Assembly (NCBI RefSeq): GCF_900115435.1
Contig: NZ_FOWK01000007.1
Coordinates: forward strand, 62,001-126,000
From: Prevotella sp. tf2-5
GTDB taxonomy: Bacteria; Bacteroidota; Bacteroidia; Bacteroidales; Bacteroidaceae
DNA length: 64,000 bases
Direction of reading: 5' to 3'
The notes beneath the pieces were generated by a model that had not been told where the DNA came from, made no database searches, and saw nothing but the letters and a program-made list of their open reading frames with translations. Positions 1-7,624 of this stretch are shown here, in pieces. The first letter of the stretch is position 1. Each line of letters begins with the position of its first letter. The translations under genes and the position numbers were made by a program.

Positions 1-768
1 GAGAATGGTGGGAAAGCCAACCAGATGTTCATGGAGGTCTTCTACAAAGCGATGGAGGTGTCCCAGGAAACAGACGGAGCCTTTGACATCACTGTTGCGC
101 CATTGGTCAATGCCTGGGGCTTTGGTTTCAAGAACGGAGAGATGCCCACCCCCCAGCAAGTGGACTCCATCCGTCAGTTTATCGGTTGGAAGAAAGTATC
201 TGCCAAAGGCAATACCATCACGAAGAGTGACCGAAGGGTGATGCTCGACTGTTCGGCTATCGCCAAGGGATACGGTGTGGATGTGGTGGCACGTTTGCTA
301 AAGGAGAAAGAGGTCACTAATTATATGGTGGAGATTGGAGGAGAGATCATCACCAGTGGTATCAGTCCCAGACGACTGCCTTGGAGGATTGCCGTCATCA
401 AACCGACGGATGACACGCTCTCTGTCAGTCATGAGCAGCAGACCGTCCTCAACGTGACAGATAAAGCGATGGCTACCAGTGGTAACTACCGTCGTTTCTA
501 TTATAAAGGTGGAAAGCGGTATGCCCACACCATCGACCCGAAGACGGGCTATCCCGTCCAGCATAATATCTTGTCGGCTACCGTCTTGGCAAGAGACTGT
601 GCCACCGCTGATGCTTACGCCACCTCCTTCATGGTATTAGGACTCGAAGGTGCCAAGCGCATCCTGGAGCGTCATCCCGAACTGATGGCATACCTCATCT
701 ATAGCGACAAAGACAACAATCTTGCCGTGTGGTATTCTCCGTCCATGAAAGACAAGATAGAACAATAA
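1..768 (+). CDS. apbE: FAD:protein FMN transferase (ApbE family), 5' end outside window
   Basis: The frame is open at base 1, so the N-terminus lies outside; about 255 residues are visible against roughly 330-350 for the family. ApbE links FMN covalently to Thr or Ser of periplasmic flavoproteins such as RnfG and NqrB/C. Visible motifs are DCSAIAKGYGVD (the usual D-hGG-IAKGYaVD), MVEIGGEI, HTIDPKTGYP and the C-terminal ADAYATSFMVLG, which correspond to the FAD- and Mg-binding segments. The internal ATG at base 25 is not the start, because coding sequence continues upstream of it. A Crp-like gene follows after 27 bp on the same strand. A missing signal peptide cannot be judged from here. Confidence 0.9.
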   Translation, partial: ENGGKANQMFMEVFYKAMEVSQETDGAFDITVAPLVNAWGFGFKNGEMPTPQQVDSIRQFIGWKKVSAKGNTITKSDRRVMLDCSAIAKGYGVDVVARLLKEKEVTNYMVEIGGEIITSGISPRRLPWRIAVIKPTDDTLSVSHEQQTVLNVTDKAMATSGNYRRFYYKGGKRYAHTIDPKTGYPVQHNILSATVLARDCATADAYATSFMVLGLEGAKRILERHPELMAYLIYSDKDNNLAVWYSPSMKDKIEQ

Positions 769-795
769 CTCTAATCTTTAAACTTTAAACTATAT

Positions 796-1470
796 ATGTC
801 TACCCCACTCCATCTCTATGACAAACTCCTGCAGTTCACACTCTTCCAGGGTATGAGCCATGCCGACTTGATGGAGGTGGTGACACATACCAAGATAGGA
901 TTTCATAAACTCCCGATGGGTAAACGCCTAATCAGTGCTGGAGAACCCTGTAACCGTCTCACCTTCCTGATCAACGGTACCCTGCAGACAGAACACATGG
1001 CAGACAATCGTGCCTATCGCATCGTAGAACGGCTGTCGGCTCCTTATCTGCCAGAGCCTGAACGACTGTTCGGCATTCACCAACAATTTACCCATACCTA
1101 TACGACACTCACGGATGTCAACCTCATCACCATTGACAAACAGGAGGTGATGCTGTTACTGGAGACACAACTGGTGTTCCGCCTTAACATGCTGAACCAG
1201 ATGGCTACGGAGACACAGCGACTGCTGCATCATCCCTGGCGTACCTGTCCGAAATCGCTCCGTGAGCGTATCATCCATTTCTTCTTCGCCCATTGCCAAT
1301 ACCCCGCAGGTCCTAAGACGTTCTATATCCTCATGCAACAGCTTGCCGACCTGCTCAACGATAGCCGTCTGGACATCTCTCTGGCTCTTAACCAGATGCA
1401 GGAAGACGGTCTTCTAACCCTCCATCGCGGACGTATTGAGATTCCTATGATCGAACGTTTGCTGATGTGA
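796..1470 (+). CDS. Crp/Fnr-family transcriptional regulator
   Basis: A 224-aa protein with the size and layout of the Crp/Fnr family: an N-terminal cyclic-nucleotide-binding-like beta domain (about residues 10-120, including AGEPCNRLTFLINGTL) and a C-terminal winged helix (about 150-220). The C-terminal part LADLLNDSRLDISLALNQM reads as the recognition region, shaped like the usual LA..L..SR..vSR.L..L. I see no Fnr-type cysteine cluster. The ligand is unknown. It may be co-transcribed with apbE (27-bp gap). The family assignment is moderately sure; the regulon cannot be inferred from this window. Confidence 0.75.
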   Translation: MSTPLHLYDKLLQFTLFQGMSHADLMEVVTHTKIGFHKLPMGKRLISAGEPCNRLTFLINGTLQTEHMADNRAYRIVERLSAPYLPEPERLFGIHQQFTHTYTTLTDVNLITIDKQEVMLLLETQLVFRLNMLNQMATETQRLLHHPWRTCPKSLRERIIHFFFAHCQYPAGPKTFYILMQQLADLLNDSRLDISLALNQMQEDGLLTLHRGRIEIPMIERLLM

Positions 1471-1508
1471 CGGACCCTATTAAGAATAATCAAAGATAAT
1501 CATCTATT

Positions 1509-1973
1509 ATGGAATACATGTCCCAAGAGGGCTTCGATAAGCTCGTAGCAGAACTCCGACAGATGGAGAACGTGGAACTGCCTCAGGTCAGAGAGGCTAT
1601 TGCCGAGGCTCGTGACAAAGGCGACCTCAGTGAGAATTTCGAATACCATGCCGCCAAGCGTGAACAGGCCCGGCTCCTTGGAAGGATTCGTTTTAAACAG
1701 CGTATCCTTGCCAATGCCCGTGTCATTGACACCTCACGTCTCGGCAGTGACACCGTACAACTGCTCTGTAAGGTGGGAATCACCAATCTTGCCAATAATA
1801 GTAAGATGACCTATACCATTGCCAGTCCTCACGAAGCCAATCTCCGTGAGGGTAAGATTTCCATCAAGTCACCTATCGCCGAAGCTCTCCTTAACAAGAA
1901 GGTGGGTGATGTCGTGGAAGTACGTGTCCCAGCAGGTATGCTGAAACTCCGCATTGAGAGTATCGAAAGATAA
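1509..1973 (+). CDS. greA: Transcription elongation factor GreA
   Basis: A 154-aa protein with the full GreA architecture: an N-terminal coiled coil (residues 1-75, opening MEYMSQEGFDKLVAELRQME and containing the tip motif ARDKGDLSENFEYHAAKREQ, whose acidic D and E bind Mg at the RNA polymerase active site) and a C-terminal FKBP-like domain (YTIASPHEAN..GKISIKSPIAEALLNKKVGDVVEV). GreA stimulates cleavage of backtracked RNA and releases stalled polymerase. Length is normal for the family. It lies 38 bp behind the Crp-like gene and ends tail-to-tail with the minus-strand dehydrogenase. Confidence 0.96.
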   Translation: MEYMSQEGFDKLVAELRQMENVELPQVREAIAEARDKGDLSENFEYHAAKREQARLLGRIRFKQRILANARVIDTSRLGSDTVQLLCKVGITNLANNSKMTYTIASPHEANLREGKISIKSPIAEALLNKKVGDVVEVRVPAGMLKLRIESIER

Positions 1974-1983
1974 AAATCTTTTT
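1966..1983. terminator. Short bidirectional terminator between greA and the dehydrogenase
   Basis: AAAGAT (1966-1971) and ATCTTT (1976-1981) form a 6-bp stem with a 4-nt loop, followed by a T run on the plus strand and preceded by an A-rich run that serves the minus strand. It overlaps the greA stop codon and lies just outside the convergent gene. The stem is short and A/T rich, so efficiency is doubtful. Confidence 0.4.
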
Positions 1984-2935
1984 AAACGACATTCTGTGGC
2001 ATACCACCCAGGAAAGCACGTACATTGTCTATAGCGACCTGTAGTAATCGGATGCGTGCCTCCTTAGTAGCCCAGGCAATATGGGGCGTGGTATAAGCGT
2101 TGGGCTGTTGAAGCAGGGGGTTGTCTGCTCTTGGCGGCTCTTCCGTAAGCACATCGGCACAATAAGCGGCAATTTTTCCGCATGCTAACGCGTCGGCTAC
2201 AGCCTCATCGTCCACCAATGGACCACGACCGGTATTGATGACTATAGCCGTCTGCTGCATCAAAGCTAACGTCTGGGCATTGATGAGATGCTTGGTATCA
2301 GCAGTCAGTGGACAGTGTAATGAGAGGACATCTGACGTCGAGCATAGCTCTTGCATATCAGCCTTCTGGACACCTTCAGGCAGTTGGTCTGCAGACTTAC
2401 TGGTATAGGCTTTCACCTTCATTCTGAAGGCAAGGGCGATCTGTGCGACACGACTGCCGATATTCCCCAGTCCCACGATGCCGAACGTCTTCCCGGCAAG
2501 TTCCATCAGATTGGTATCCCAATAGCTGAAATCAGGATTGTTACTCCATCGCCCAGCCCTGTTCTGGATGGCATAATGCTCCGTACGGTTCGTTACCGTC
2601 AACAGATGGGAGAACACCATCTGCACAACGCTCTCCGTACTATAGGCTGGCACATTGGTCACGATGATACCACGTTCATGAGCAGCCACGATATCCACCA
2701 CGTTATAGCCCGTGGCAAGCACACCAATATATTTCAGACTGGGCAATTGAGCTATCACCTCCCTATTGATGACAACCTTATTGGTCAGCACGACCTCCGC
2801 CCCTGCTGCCCTTTCCACTGTCTCCTCAGGTTTCGTGCGCTCATAGACCGTTACCTGTCCTAACTTCTCTAATTCCTGCCACGACAAATCCCCTGGATTT
2901 GCCGCATAGCCGTCAAGTATCACTATCTTAGTCAT
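1982..2935 (-). CDS. D-2-hydroxyacid dehydrogenase (NAD-dependent, glycerate-dehydrogenase type)
   Basis: A 317-aa protein of the D-isomer-specific 2-hydroxyacid dehydrogenase family, which interconverts 2-hydroxy and 2-keto acids with NAD(P)H. It shows the split catalytic domain, then the Rossmann motif GIVGLGNIGSRVAQIA (about residues 150-165), then the catalytic signatures INTGRGPLVDDEAV (Arg), ADVLTEEPP (Glu) and TPHIAWAT (His). The HIAWAT ending resembles hydroxypyruvate reductase/glycerate dehydrogenase (HprA), but substrate cannot be proven from sequence. It starts 11 bp after the end of vsr on the same strand, so the two may share a transcript. Confidence 0.9.
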   Translation of the reverse strand: MTKIVILDGYAANPGDLSWQELEKLGQVTVYERTKPEETVERAAGAEVVLTNKVVINREVIAQLPSLKYIGVLATGYNVVDIVAAHERGIIVTNVPAYSTESVVQMVFSHLLTVTNRTEHYAIQNRAGRWSNNPDFSYWDTNLMELAGKTFGIVGLGNIGSRVAQIALAFRMKVKAYTSKSADQLPEGVQKADMQELCSTSDVLSLHCPLTADTKHLINAQTLALMQQTAIVINTGRGPLVDDEAVADALACGKIAAYCADVLTEEPPRADNPLLQQPNAYTTPHIAWATKEARIRLLQVAIDNVRAFLGGMPQNVV

Positions 2936-2946
2936 ATCCTATATAT

Positions 2947-3516
2947 TTATCTGTCAAAATCTGTCTCTGCTGCCATTGGCATCTCTAATTCATCCTCCTT
3001 CTCACCTCTGACCTCTTCCATCTTATTTGTCCTATGATCCTGTAGATAGATATGGTTGAGGGTGAAGGCAAGAGACTCTAAAGTCTCCTCACGCTTCGAG
3101 GGTTTCAACTCGCACTCCCAAATGGTGATACAGTGCCAACCCATCTCTGCCAATTTGCGTTGTTCCTCCTTGTCACGTTCCTTATTCCTTCGGATCTTAT
3201 TTACCCAGAACTCCCGATTGGTATGCGGAATCCTACAGCACTCCGAGTCCACAATCACATCATCCATCTTACATCTTCCATCAGACATCCGTGGCAGCGC
3301 CACGTTGTGTCCATGCCAGAAACAGCCATTCACAAAGACACACGTCCTGTATTTCCTCAACACCAAGTCAGGATGCCCAGGCAACCTCCGATGATTTAAT
3401 CTGTATCTGAATCCCCTCTTCCACAACCCTCGACGCACAATCATCTCCGGCTTCGTATCCTTCGACCGAATCGCCGCCATGTTATTGTGCCGCTGTTGTC
3501 TTGAGAGAGTATCCAT
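2947..3516 (-). CDS. vsr: Very short patch repair endonuclease (Vsr-like)
   Basis: A 189-aa protein that opens with the Vsr hallmark LSRQQRHNNMAAIRSKDTKP, followed by GFRYRLNHRRLPGHPDLVL (catalytic Asp in PDLV) and the signature FVNGCFWHGH with the active-site His, then a zinc-site Cys region. Vsr nicks next to T:G mismatches arising from deamination of 5-methylcytosine. Length exceeds the usual 130-160 aa because of an acidic, probably disordered C-terminal tail (about the last 35 residues). No C5-cytosine methyltransferase, the usual partner, is seen in the window, so this is an orphan here and may instead serve in a restriction or defence setting. Confidence 0.9.
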   Translation of the reverse strand: MDTLSRQQRHNNMAAIRSKDTKPEMIVRRGLWKRGFRYRLNHRRLPGHPDLVLRKYRTCVFVNGCFWHGHNVALPRMSDGRCKMDDVIVDSECCRIPHTNREFWVNKIRRNKERDKEEQRKLAEMGWHCITIWECELKPSKREETLESLAFTLNHIYLQDHRTNKMEEVRGEKEDELEMPMAAETDFDR

Positions 3517-3574
3517 TATTCTTTGATTATTGATTCCACAGCCACCCTATCCGCAGGTAACCAGTCAACGGAGC

Positions 3575-3622
3575 CTAATCGGCTGCTACGACTTCGAATT
3601 GTTTCATGTTGGTGCAAAAATA
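3575..3622 (-). promoter_or_regulatory. Promoter -7 box of vsr and a tiny upstream ORF in its leader
   Basis: On the minus strand a TATTTTTG -7 box lies at 3622-3615. It is followed within 7 nt by an ATG that opens a 10-codon ORF (MKQFEVVAAD, 3607-3575) ending 58 bp before the vsr start. The box fits the Bacteroidetes TAnnTTTG consensus. The tiny ORF may be chance; its ATG would sit at or next to the transcription start. Confidence 0.35.
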
Positions 3623-3986
3623 CGAAGAATAATTAGAAAAGAAATCTTTTAGAAAGAAAAATTAAGTTTTATCTTCCCTCTGAGATCTCCGAGAACTCCG
3701 AGCCTTATACATTTGCTCCTTAATGCCACCTTCTTTGAGGAATCTTCGCTTTTGCGACTCTATCAATCGTGATATCAGTACGTCAAACTAGTGTAAATTA
3801 CTCATGAAACGCCCAAATAAAAGACAGCAAAACTAAAGATTTCACCTAAAACGGTTTATCTTATTATTATATAAGGTAAGACAATCTTTTATTGACAAAG
3901 CTAAATAATAGGCAAGCCGCGGAGGGACTGCATTACCAACCTATGATGCCATCACTATGTTTCATCAGAAAAGTATCCCATAATGT
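3623..3986. other. Non-coding stretch with no recognised feature
   Basis: About 360 bp between the vsr promoter and the last gene of the small-protein operon. It is A/T rich, with stop codons in all frames at short spacing. I see no tRNA, repeat or clear promoter. It sits at the edge of an accessory patch and may hold remnants of an insertion. Confidence 0.4.
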
Positions 3987-4160
3987 TTACTCTTCTTCGT
4001 CTGCATAATCAGCCGTGGCTTCTCCAAAATTCCAATGATCCTGCTCATCAAGTAAATCAATATGATCTTGAGCCCACTTTACAGCCTCAGCCGAAGAAGA
4101 TGCCAACACAACTATTTCACCATTGTAAATCTTGGTACAGGTAACTCTGTATTTTTTCAT
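3987..4160 (-). CDS. Small hypothetical protein, 57 aa, last gene of a four-gene operon
   Basis: The ORF starts at the ATG at 4160 (MKKYRVTCTKIYNGEIVVLA), seven bp after the stop of the preceding gene, and ends in a strongly acidic tail (ATADYADEEE). The N-terminal shape (MKKYRVT, a short strand, then SSSAEAVKWAQDHI) resembles small DpnD/PcfM-like proteins found on mobile elements; this is only a resemblance of pattern. Tight spacing, the same strand and the same low-GC codon use as the three upstream genes support it as a real gene. Function unknown. Confidence 0.55.
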   Translation of the reverse strand: MKKYRVTCTKIYNGEIVVLASSSAEAVKWAQDHIDLLDEQDHWNFGEATADYADEEE

Positions 4161-4167
4161 TTTGCTT

Positions 4168-4419
4168 TTAATCTATATATCTTTTTGTTACGCTAATAAA
4201 ATCATCAAGGCTGAGATTAAAATAATCTTCATCCATAAATGCATATATTTGTTCATCAAGATACTCTGCTTCCTTATCAGGATATCCTTCTTCTTCATTG
4301 TATAAAGCGTTATTGAGAGAACTTGAACCTATGATAATTTCTCTCTCTTTATTACAAAACACATCAGGAATTATGGCTATAGGATAATTCCTTCCTTTAT
4401 ATTTAATTGTATCGTACAT
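4168..4419 (-). CDS. Small acidic hypothetical protein, 83 aa
   Basis: Not recognised with certainty. The protein opens MYDTIKYKGRNYPIAIIPD, has a middle segment EIIIGSSSLNNALYNEEEGY, and ends with a run of acidic helix (DEQIYAFMDEDYFNLSLDDF). The overall charge is strongly negative. It starts 8 bp after the stop of the nuclease-like gene and is followed after 7 bp by a 57-aa gene, so it belongs to one operon. An acidic partner beside a putative nuclease could be an inhibitor or immunity protein; that is inference from position and charge alone. Confidence 0.6.
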   Translation of the reverse strand: MYDTIKYKGRNYPIAIIPDVFCNKEREIIIGSSSLNNALYNEEEGYPDKEAEYLDEQIYAFMDEDYFNLSLDDFISVTKRYID

Positions 4420-4427
4420 TATTCAGA

Positions 4428-4934
4428 TTAATATCCTATGAGCAAAATACCCTTCAAGGGTAGATGAAGACGATTAGAGATATACAAAGTCTCGAGGAAT
4501 GTAAATACTCTGTCAAAATCATTATGCGATCTATACTTATTCCTTACAGCAAGTACAAGATATTCTACATCAAACATCATACTTGCTTCAAAGATGTCTT
4601 TCAAGAAACGATGATTCTCTGTGGCTTGACCTGCTTCCACTTCTATAACGATTCTGCCATCTTGACTTAAAGCATCTGCATAAAATGATTTGTCTACCTT
4701 ATTATCAACACCAAACAAAACAGGAACATCAATTTTTTCCTCTTTCGACTTTCCTGTCTCAACCACAAAACCTATTTGCTCAAAATAAGGTCGTAAGACA
4801 GCAAGTACGTCATTACTTACCAAATCATTCGTCTCAGACGAAATCCTATCATTAACAACATTAAAACAATCAACTATCTGACGCATTTCATCCGTCAGAC
4901 CACGAGAACGAGGGAAAAACTGGTATTGTATCAT
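4428..4934 (-). CDS. Putative PD-(D/E)XK-like nuclease of 168 aa
   Basis: No confident family match. The central part carries a pattern typical of the restriction-endonuclease fold: a strand with YADAL (Asp87), a short turn, then IVIEVEAG (Glu98 and Glu100), followed by a long helix with N, R and K (ENHRFLKDIFEASMM) and a further strand EYLVLAVRNK. Asp87-X10-Glu-X-Glu is near the D-Xn-(D/E)-X-K motif, with Glu in the Lys place; BglII has a similar non-Lys version (E-x-Q). It is second in a four-gene operon with spacings of 2, 8 and 7 bp. A role in defence or as a toxin is plausible but unproven. Confidence 0.55.
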   Translation of the reverse strand: MIQYQFFPRSRGLTDEMRQIVDCFNVVNDRISSETNDLVSNDVLAVLRPYFEQIGFVVETGKSKEEKIDVPVLFGVDNKVDKSFYADALSQDGRIVIEVEAGQATENHRFLKDIFEASMMFDVEYLVLAVRNKYRSHNDFDRVFTFLETLYISNRLHLPLKGILLIGY

Positions 4935-4936
4935 AA

Positions 4937-5164
4937 TTACTTGTTTATTGTTACTTTTTCCAAATTGTCCAAAGAAAAATCGTTTGTACCTAGAAGTCTA
5001 TAAAAAATATCACCATCTGCCCACACCTTAAGAGCTAATATTGTATCAAAAATATCTTCTAAACTATAGTCTCCAATATTCATGTCTGCCATGAGATCTC
5101 CCATGCATACAGAATTGGAAATATATTCATGTTTCACCTTTTCAAAAAGATTATGATTAATCAT
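4937..5164 (-). CDS. Small hypothetical protein, 75 aa, first gene of the operon
   Basis: Not recognised. It opens MINHNLFEKVKHEYISNSVC and is rich in acidic and aromatic residues, with a predicted mixed helix-strand pattern and no membrane segment. The start ATG at 5164 is 26 nt below a -7 box at 5197-5190, and the stop is 2 bp before the next gene, so the pair is almost certainly co-translated. As first gene behind a palindromic operator it could be an antitoxin or regulator, but no helix-turn-helix is evident. Confidence 0.6.
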   Translation of the reverse strand: MINHNLFEKVKHEYISNSVCMGDLMADMNIGDYSLEDIFDTILALKVWADGDIFYRLLGTNDFSLDNLEKVTINK

Positions 5165-5189
5165 AATTAATTCTTTATTTTATTATTTA

Positions 5190-5248
5190 CAAAGTTACAA
5201 ATATAAAATCAGACTGCTACTCTATCAATCGAATATTTAGTCTGATTT
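5190..5248 (-). promoter_or_regulatory. Promoter and 10-bp palindromic operator of the small-protein operon
   Basis: The minus strand carries TAACTTTG (5197-5190), a good TAnnTTTG -7 box, 26 nt before the first start codon. Immediately upstream are perfect 10-bp inverted arms AAATCAGACT (5206-5215) and AGTCTGATTT (5239-5248), 23 nt apart, spanning the -33 region. This is the expected layout of an operator for an autoregulated operon. The regulator is unknown. Confidence 0.55.
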
Positions 5249-5361
5249 AACAATGTTGCGTAAACCATTATATGTCACCATCTCAGTTTTTATTGAAAGA
5301 CCTTTATTGTATACCGGCGATTGTATGGATATTTATTATGATCATAGAGAATTACACAAAA

Positions 5362-5630
5362 ACCTCTAACCTCCAACTGTTTTCTTCTGAAATGCCGATG
5401 TACAGGGCGTTTGGGGGCAGTTGGAGGTTGCTCCAACCTCCAACTAACCTCTCACTAACCTCCAACTGTATCCCCTTTTTTTTATGTTTTCAATGGTAAT
5501 ACCTCAAAGAATTGAATAGATCGATGATGAAATATGGTTGGAGGTTAGTGGGAGGTTCCGACAACCTCCAACTGGTCTTGCGCCCTTTGTTTATCGAGGA
5601 TTGCGCGATTTTCAGTTGGAGGTTAGAGGT
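5362..5630. repeat. Gene-less inverted repeat pair (elements D and E) with CCTCCAACT motifs
   Basis: Two ~100-bp arms face each other (D, 5362-5468; E, 5536-5630) with a 67-bp centre. Each arm, read inward, has the motif CTAACCTCCAACTG, a variable ~35-bp linker, a hairpin built of AGTTGGAGGTTG and its complement (in D 5419-5430 with 5434-5445, 3-nt loop; E keeps the left arm of the stem with a diverged right arm), then a further copy of the motif. D contains the core GCCGATGTACAG at 5394-5405, also found in the repeats flanking the vapE-like gene. No coding sequence lies inside. It is read here as a non-autonomous relative of the 20.4-22.3 kb element. Confidence 0.75.
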
Positions 5631-5689
5631 GTATCTCTGCAATCGTAAGTCCCCTGTTTTCTCCTACACGTAATTTTTTAAACCCTTGT

Positions 5690-5835
5690 CACCGTTGCCG
5701 CCTTCGTGGGGTATGGGGATAACTCCCAAGGGGTATTGCAGTATCTGTTATTCCCCCATAACGACACCTGGCATCACTCATAGGAGGCATTGTTCACCCC
5801 CATAGAAGATACTCATCTGCATTAATGGAGGCTTC
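5690..5835. repeat. Dispersed structured repeat, copy X' (second copy at 20.45-20.65 kb)
   Basis: The stretch aligns by eye along ~140 bp with 20445-20635: shared blocks are a GGGGATAA-CCC box, a stem arm, CACTCATRGGAGG, ACCCCCATAGAAG and ATGGAGGC. The arms AGTATCTGTTAT (5740-5751) and ATAGAAGATACT (5802-5813) pair at all but one or two positions. The 3' end overlaps the stop region of the phosphoethanolamine transferase gene by about 14 bp. Function unknown. Confidence 0.65.
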
Positions 5836-7414
5836 GTTCAGTATGAGAAAGGGGTTCGCTAAAATGGGGAGCGAAAATATCAAAGTCCTTGTCGTATGCG
5901 GGTGACTGTATGGACAGCAGGTTGAGTACGGAATGGAAGATATAATGCTGCTCAAGGACTGCTGGCAGTTCTTTCTCAGACTTGTAATCCCTGAAATGCT
6001 CCGAGGTCCATACCAGGAATGGTATCTCATACTGCACCTTGGGTGCCAGTCGCATGGGCAGTCCATGCATGAACATCTTGTTCTCACCAAGCGACTCACC
6101 ATGGTCGGAGATAAAGATCATGGCACTCTTCCAGTCATCCATCGAACGTAACGTGTCAATCAGATGGTCCAACAGGTAATCGGTATAACGTATGGTATTG
6201 TCATACGCATTCACCAGCATACCGACATGCTGTTCCCCCTCCTCCACACTCTTTGCCACCGGCTTGTACACCTCAAACTCCTTGGGATATTTGTCGGCAT
6301 ATTTAGGACCGTGACTGGTACTGGTATGCAAGATGATCAGCACCTTACTCTTCTTGCTGGACGCTATCCGCTCACGGAGTCCCGCAAAGAGGACACCATC
6401 ATAGTGCATGTCCTCCTGGGGATACTGGGCACCCAGCTCCTCGTTGACAAGATATTCGTCAATATGTATGGGCGGCTCTCCCCAGTTAGACGTACGCCAA
6501 GACACGTCGACACCATTCCTGTAGGCATAGTTCGGCAACAGCTCATACAGGTTGTCCGTATTCTTTGGTTCGAGAATAGCCTTGGTTCCTGCTGTGGTGT
6601 AGGTGGCACATGATGTCGCCGGATACACCCTCAGTCCTTGTCGCTTCGACAATAACGGGTTGGTGTCACGCTGATAGCCATATAACTGGAAGTTGGCTTT
6701 TCTCGCCGACTCACCGATGACGAGCACCACCACCGCCTTCTCATCATCCATGATCTTACCATCAGGAAGTTTGATCTCCTCGGCTTGTTTGTCAAGATGA
6801 ATCGTTGCCACACGACAGGTGTTCACCAGATAAGACCAGGGTTGCAGCAGTCCACCCAGTTCCGTGTCGTGCTGACTGATCCACAGTGTCTGACTGATAT
6901 TCATCGATGCTACTGCAAGGATTACCGCCAAAGAGCCTCCACAGCAGATGCCCATCTTCTTTGCCTTACCCAAAACGACAGGTTGCAGCAGACAATAGAC
7001 AGCAGGGAGAACGCCGAGGAGCAATATGGAGAGCCATAACGACCAGGTGAAGAATCCCGAGGCTTCCGAGTATCTGGTATTGAACACGTTCTCTATCGTG
7101 GTCGCGTCAATCATCACACTATAGGTGAGGATGAAATAGACCGCTGTGGCATTGATAAGCGAGAGTATCGCAAGCAGGACACGTCCCACCGTCCTCATCA
7201 AGAACATGGTCAGATAGGTCATCATGAAATGGAGGACTAACATGATGACAGCCAATGATACCAGCAGAAATATCTTTCCGCCGGTACCTTCGTTAGTATT
7301 GGCTGCTACATAACGAAAGAAAGGGATATTGTATAACAACAATATCCCGATACTTACAATCCAGGAGAATGTAAAAAGCGATATGGAAGGTAACTTCCTC
7401 AAATTATTTAGCAT
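5822..7414 (-). CDS. eptA: Lipid A phosphoethanolamine transferase (EptA family)
   Basis: A 530-aa inner-membrane protein: about five membrane helices in residues 1-175, then a periplasmic sulfatase-fold domain. Family signatures visible are VIGESARKANFQLYGYQRDTNP (metal-binding Glu), the SCATYTTAGT region with the catalytic Thr, LHTSTSHGPKYADKYP and ISDHGESLGENKMFMHG (metal-binding Asp and His). These enzymes move phosphoethanolamine from phosphatidylethanolamine onto lipid A phosphates, which reduces binding of cationic peptides; Bacteroidales lipid A carries this group. It is last in a leftward operon, 12 bp after a 61-aa gene, and its stop region overlaps repeat X'. The acceptor is inferred from the family. 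Confidence 0.88.
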   Translation of the reverse strand: MLNNLRKLPSISLFTFSWIVSIGILLLYNIPFFRYVAANTNEGTGGKIFLLVSLAVIMLVLHFMMTYLTMFLMRTVGRVLLAILSLINATAVYFILTYSVMIDATTIENVFNTRYSEASGFFTWSLWLSILLLGVLPAVYCLLQPVVLGKAKKMGICCGGSLAVILAVASMNISQTLWISQHDTELGGLLQPWSYLVNTCRVATIHLDKQAEEIKLPDGKIMDDEKAVVVLVIGESARKANFQLYGYQRDTNPLLSKRQGLRVYPATSCATYTTAGTKAILEPKNTDNLYELLPNYAYRNGVDVSWRTSNWGEPPIHIDEYLVNEELGAQYPQEDMHYDGVLFAGLRERIASSKKSKVLIILHTSTSHGPKYADKYPKEFEVYKPVAKSVEEGEQHVGMLVNAYDNTIRYTDYLLDHLIDTLRSMDDWKSAMIFISDHGESLGENKMFMHGLPMRLAPKVQYEIPFLVWTSEHFRDYKSEKELPAVLEQHYIFHSVLNLLSIQSPAYDKDFDIFAPHFSEPLSHTERSLH

Positions 7415-7426
7415 TCCCGCTTCATG

Positions 7427-7612
7427 TCAAAACCAAAGAAAAACATCATTGAGATCATTAAGATCATCAAGATCAAGCTCATGGCTCTTTGCCGGACCGA
7501 TTGGCGGCTGGGTTTCATCCAAAACACCGCTGACCATAAGCAATTGGCTCTGATATTTTATCTCTATCACCTCCATACGAGGCTCCGTATATTCTTTTAA
7601 CTTCTTCGTCAT
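7427..7612 (-). CDS. Small hypothetical protein of 61 aa between LRR protein and EptA
   Basis: Starts MTKKLKEYTEPRMEVIEIKY and ends in a short repetitive acidic stretch LDLDDLNDLNDVFLWF. The pattern of a short basic head, E-x-I/V-x-x-x, a hydrophobic QLLMVSGV and a variable tail resembles a class of tiny Bacteroidales proteins (K-Y-x-x-P-x-x-x-V-x-x-x, then LL-x-x-S) of unknown role. Gaps to both neighbours are 12 bp, so it is operonic. The DNA encoding the tail holds imperfect ATCATTAAG-like repeats. Function unknown. Confidence 0.6.
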   Translation of the reverse strand: MTKKLKEYTEPRMEVIEIKYQSQLLMVSGVLDETQPPIGPAKSHELDLDDLNDLNDVFLWF

Positions 7613-7624
7613 CTTTATTATATT

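Noticed and set aside
3781..3800. Possible att site: CGTCAAACTAGTG resembles CGTCAACTAGTA near 21009
   Set aside because: The match is about 12 bp with an indel and no integrase is in the window; too short to call.
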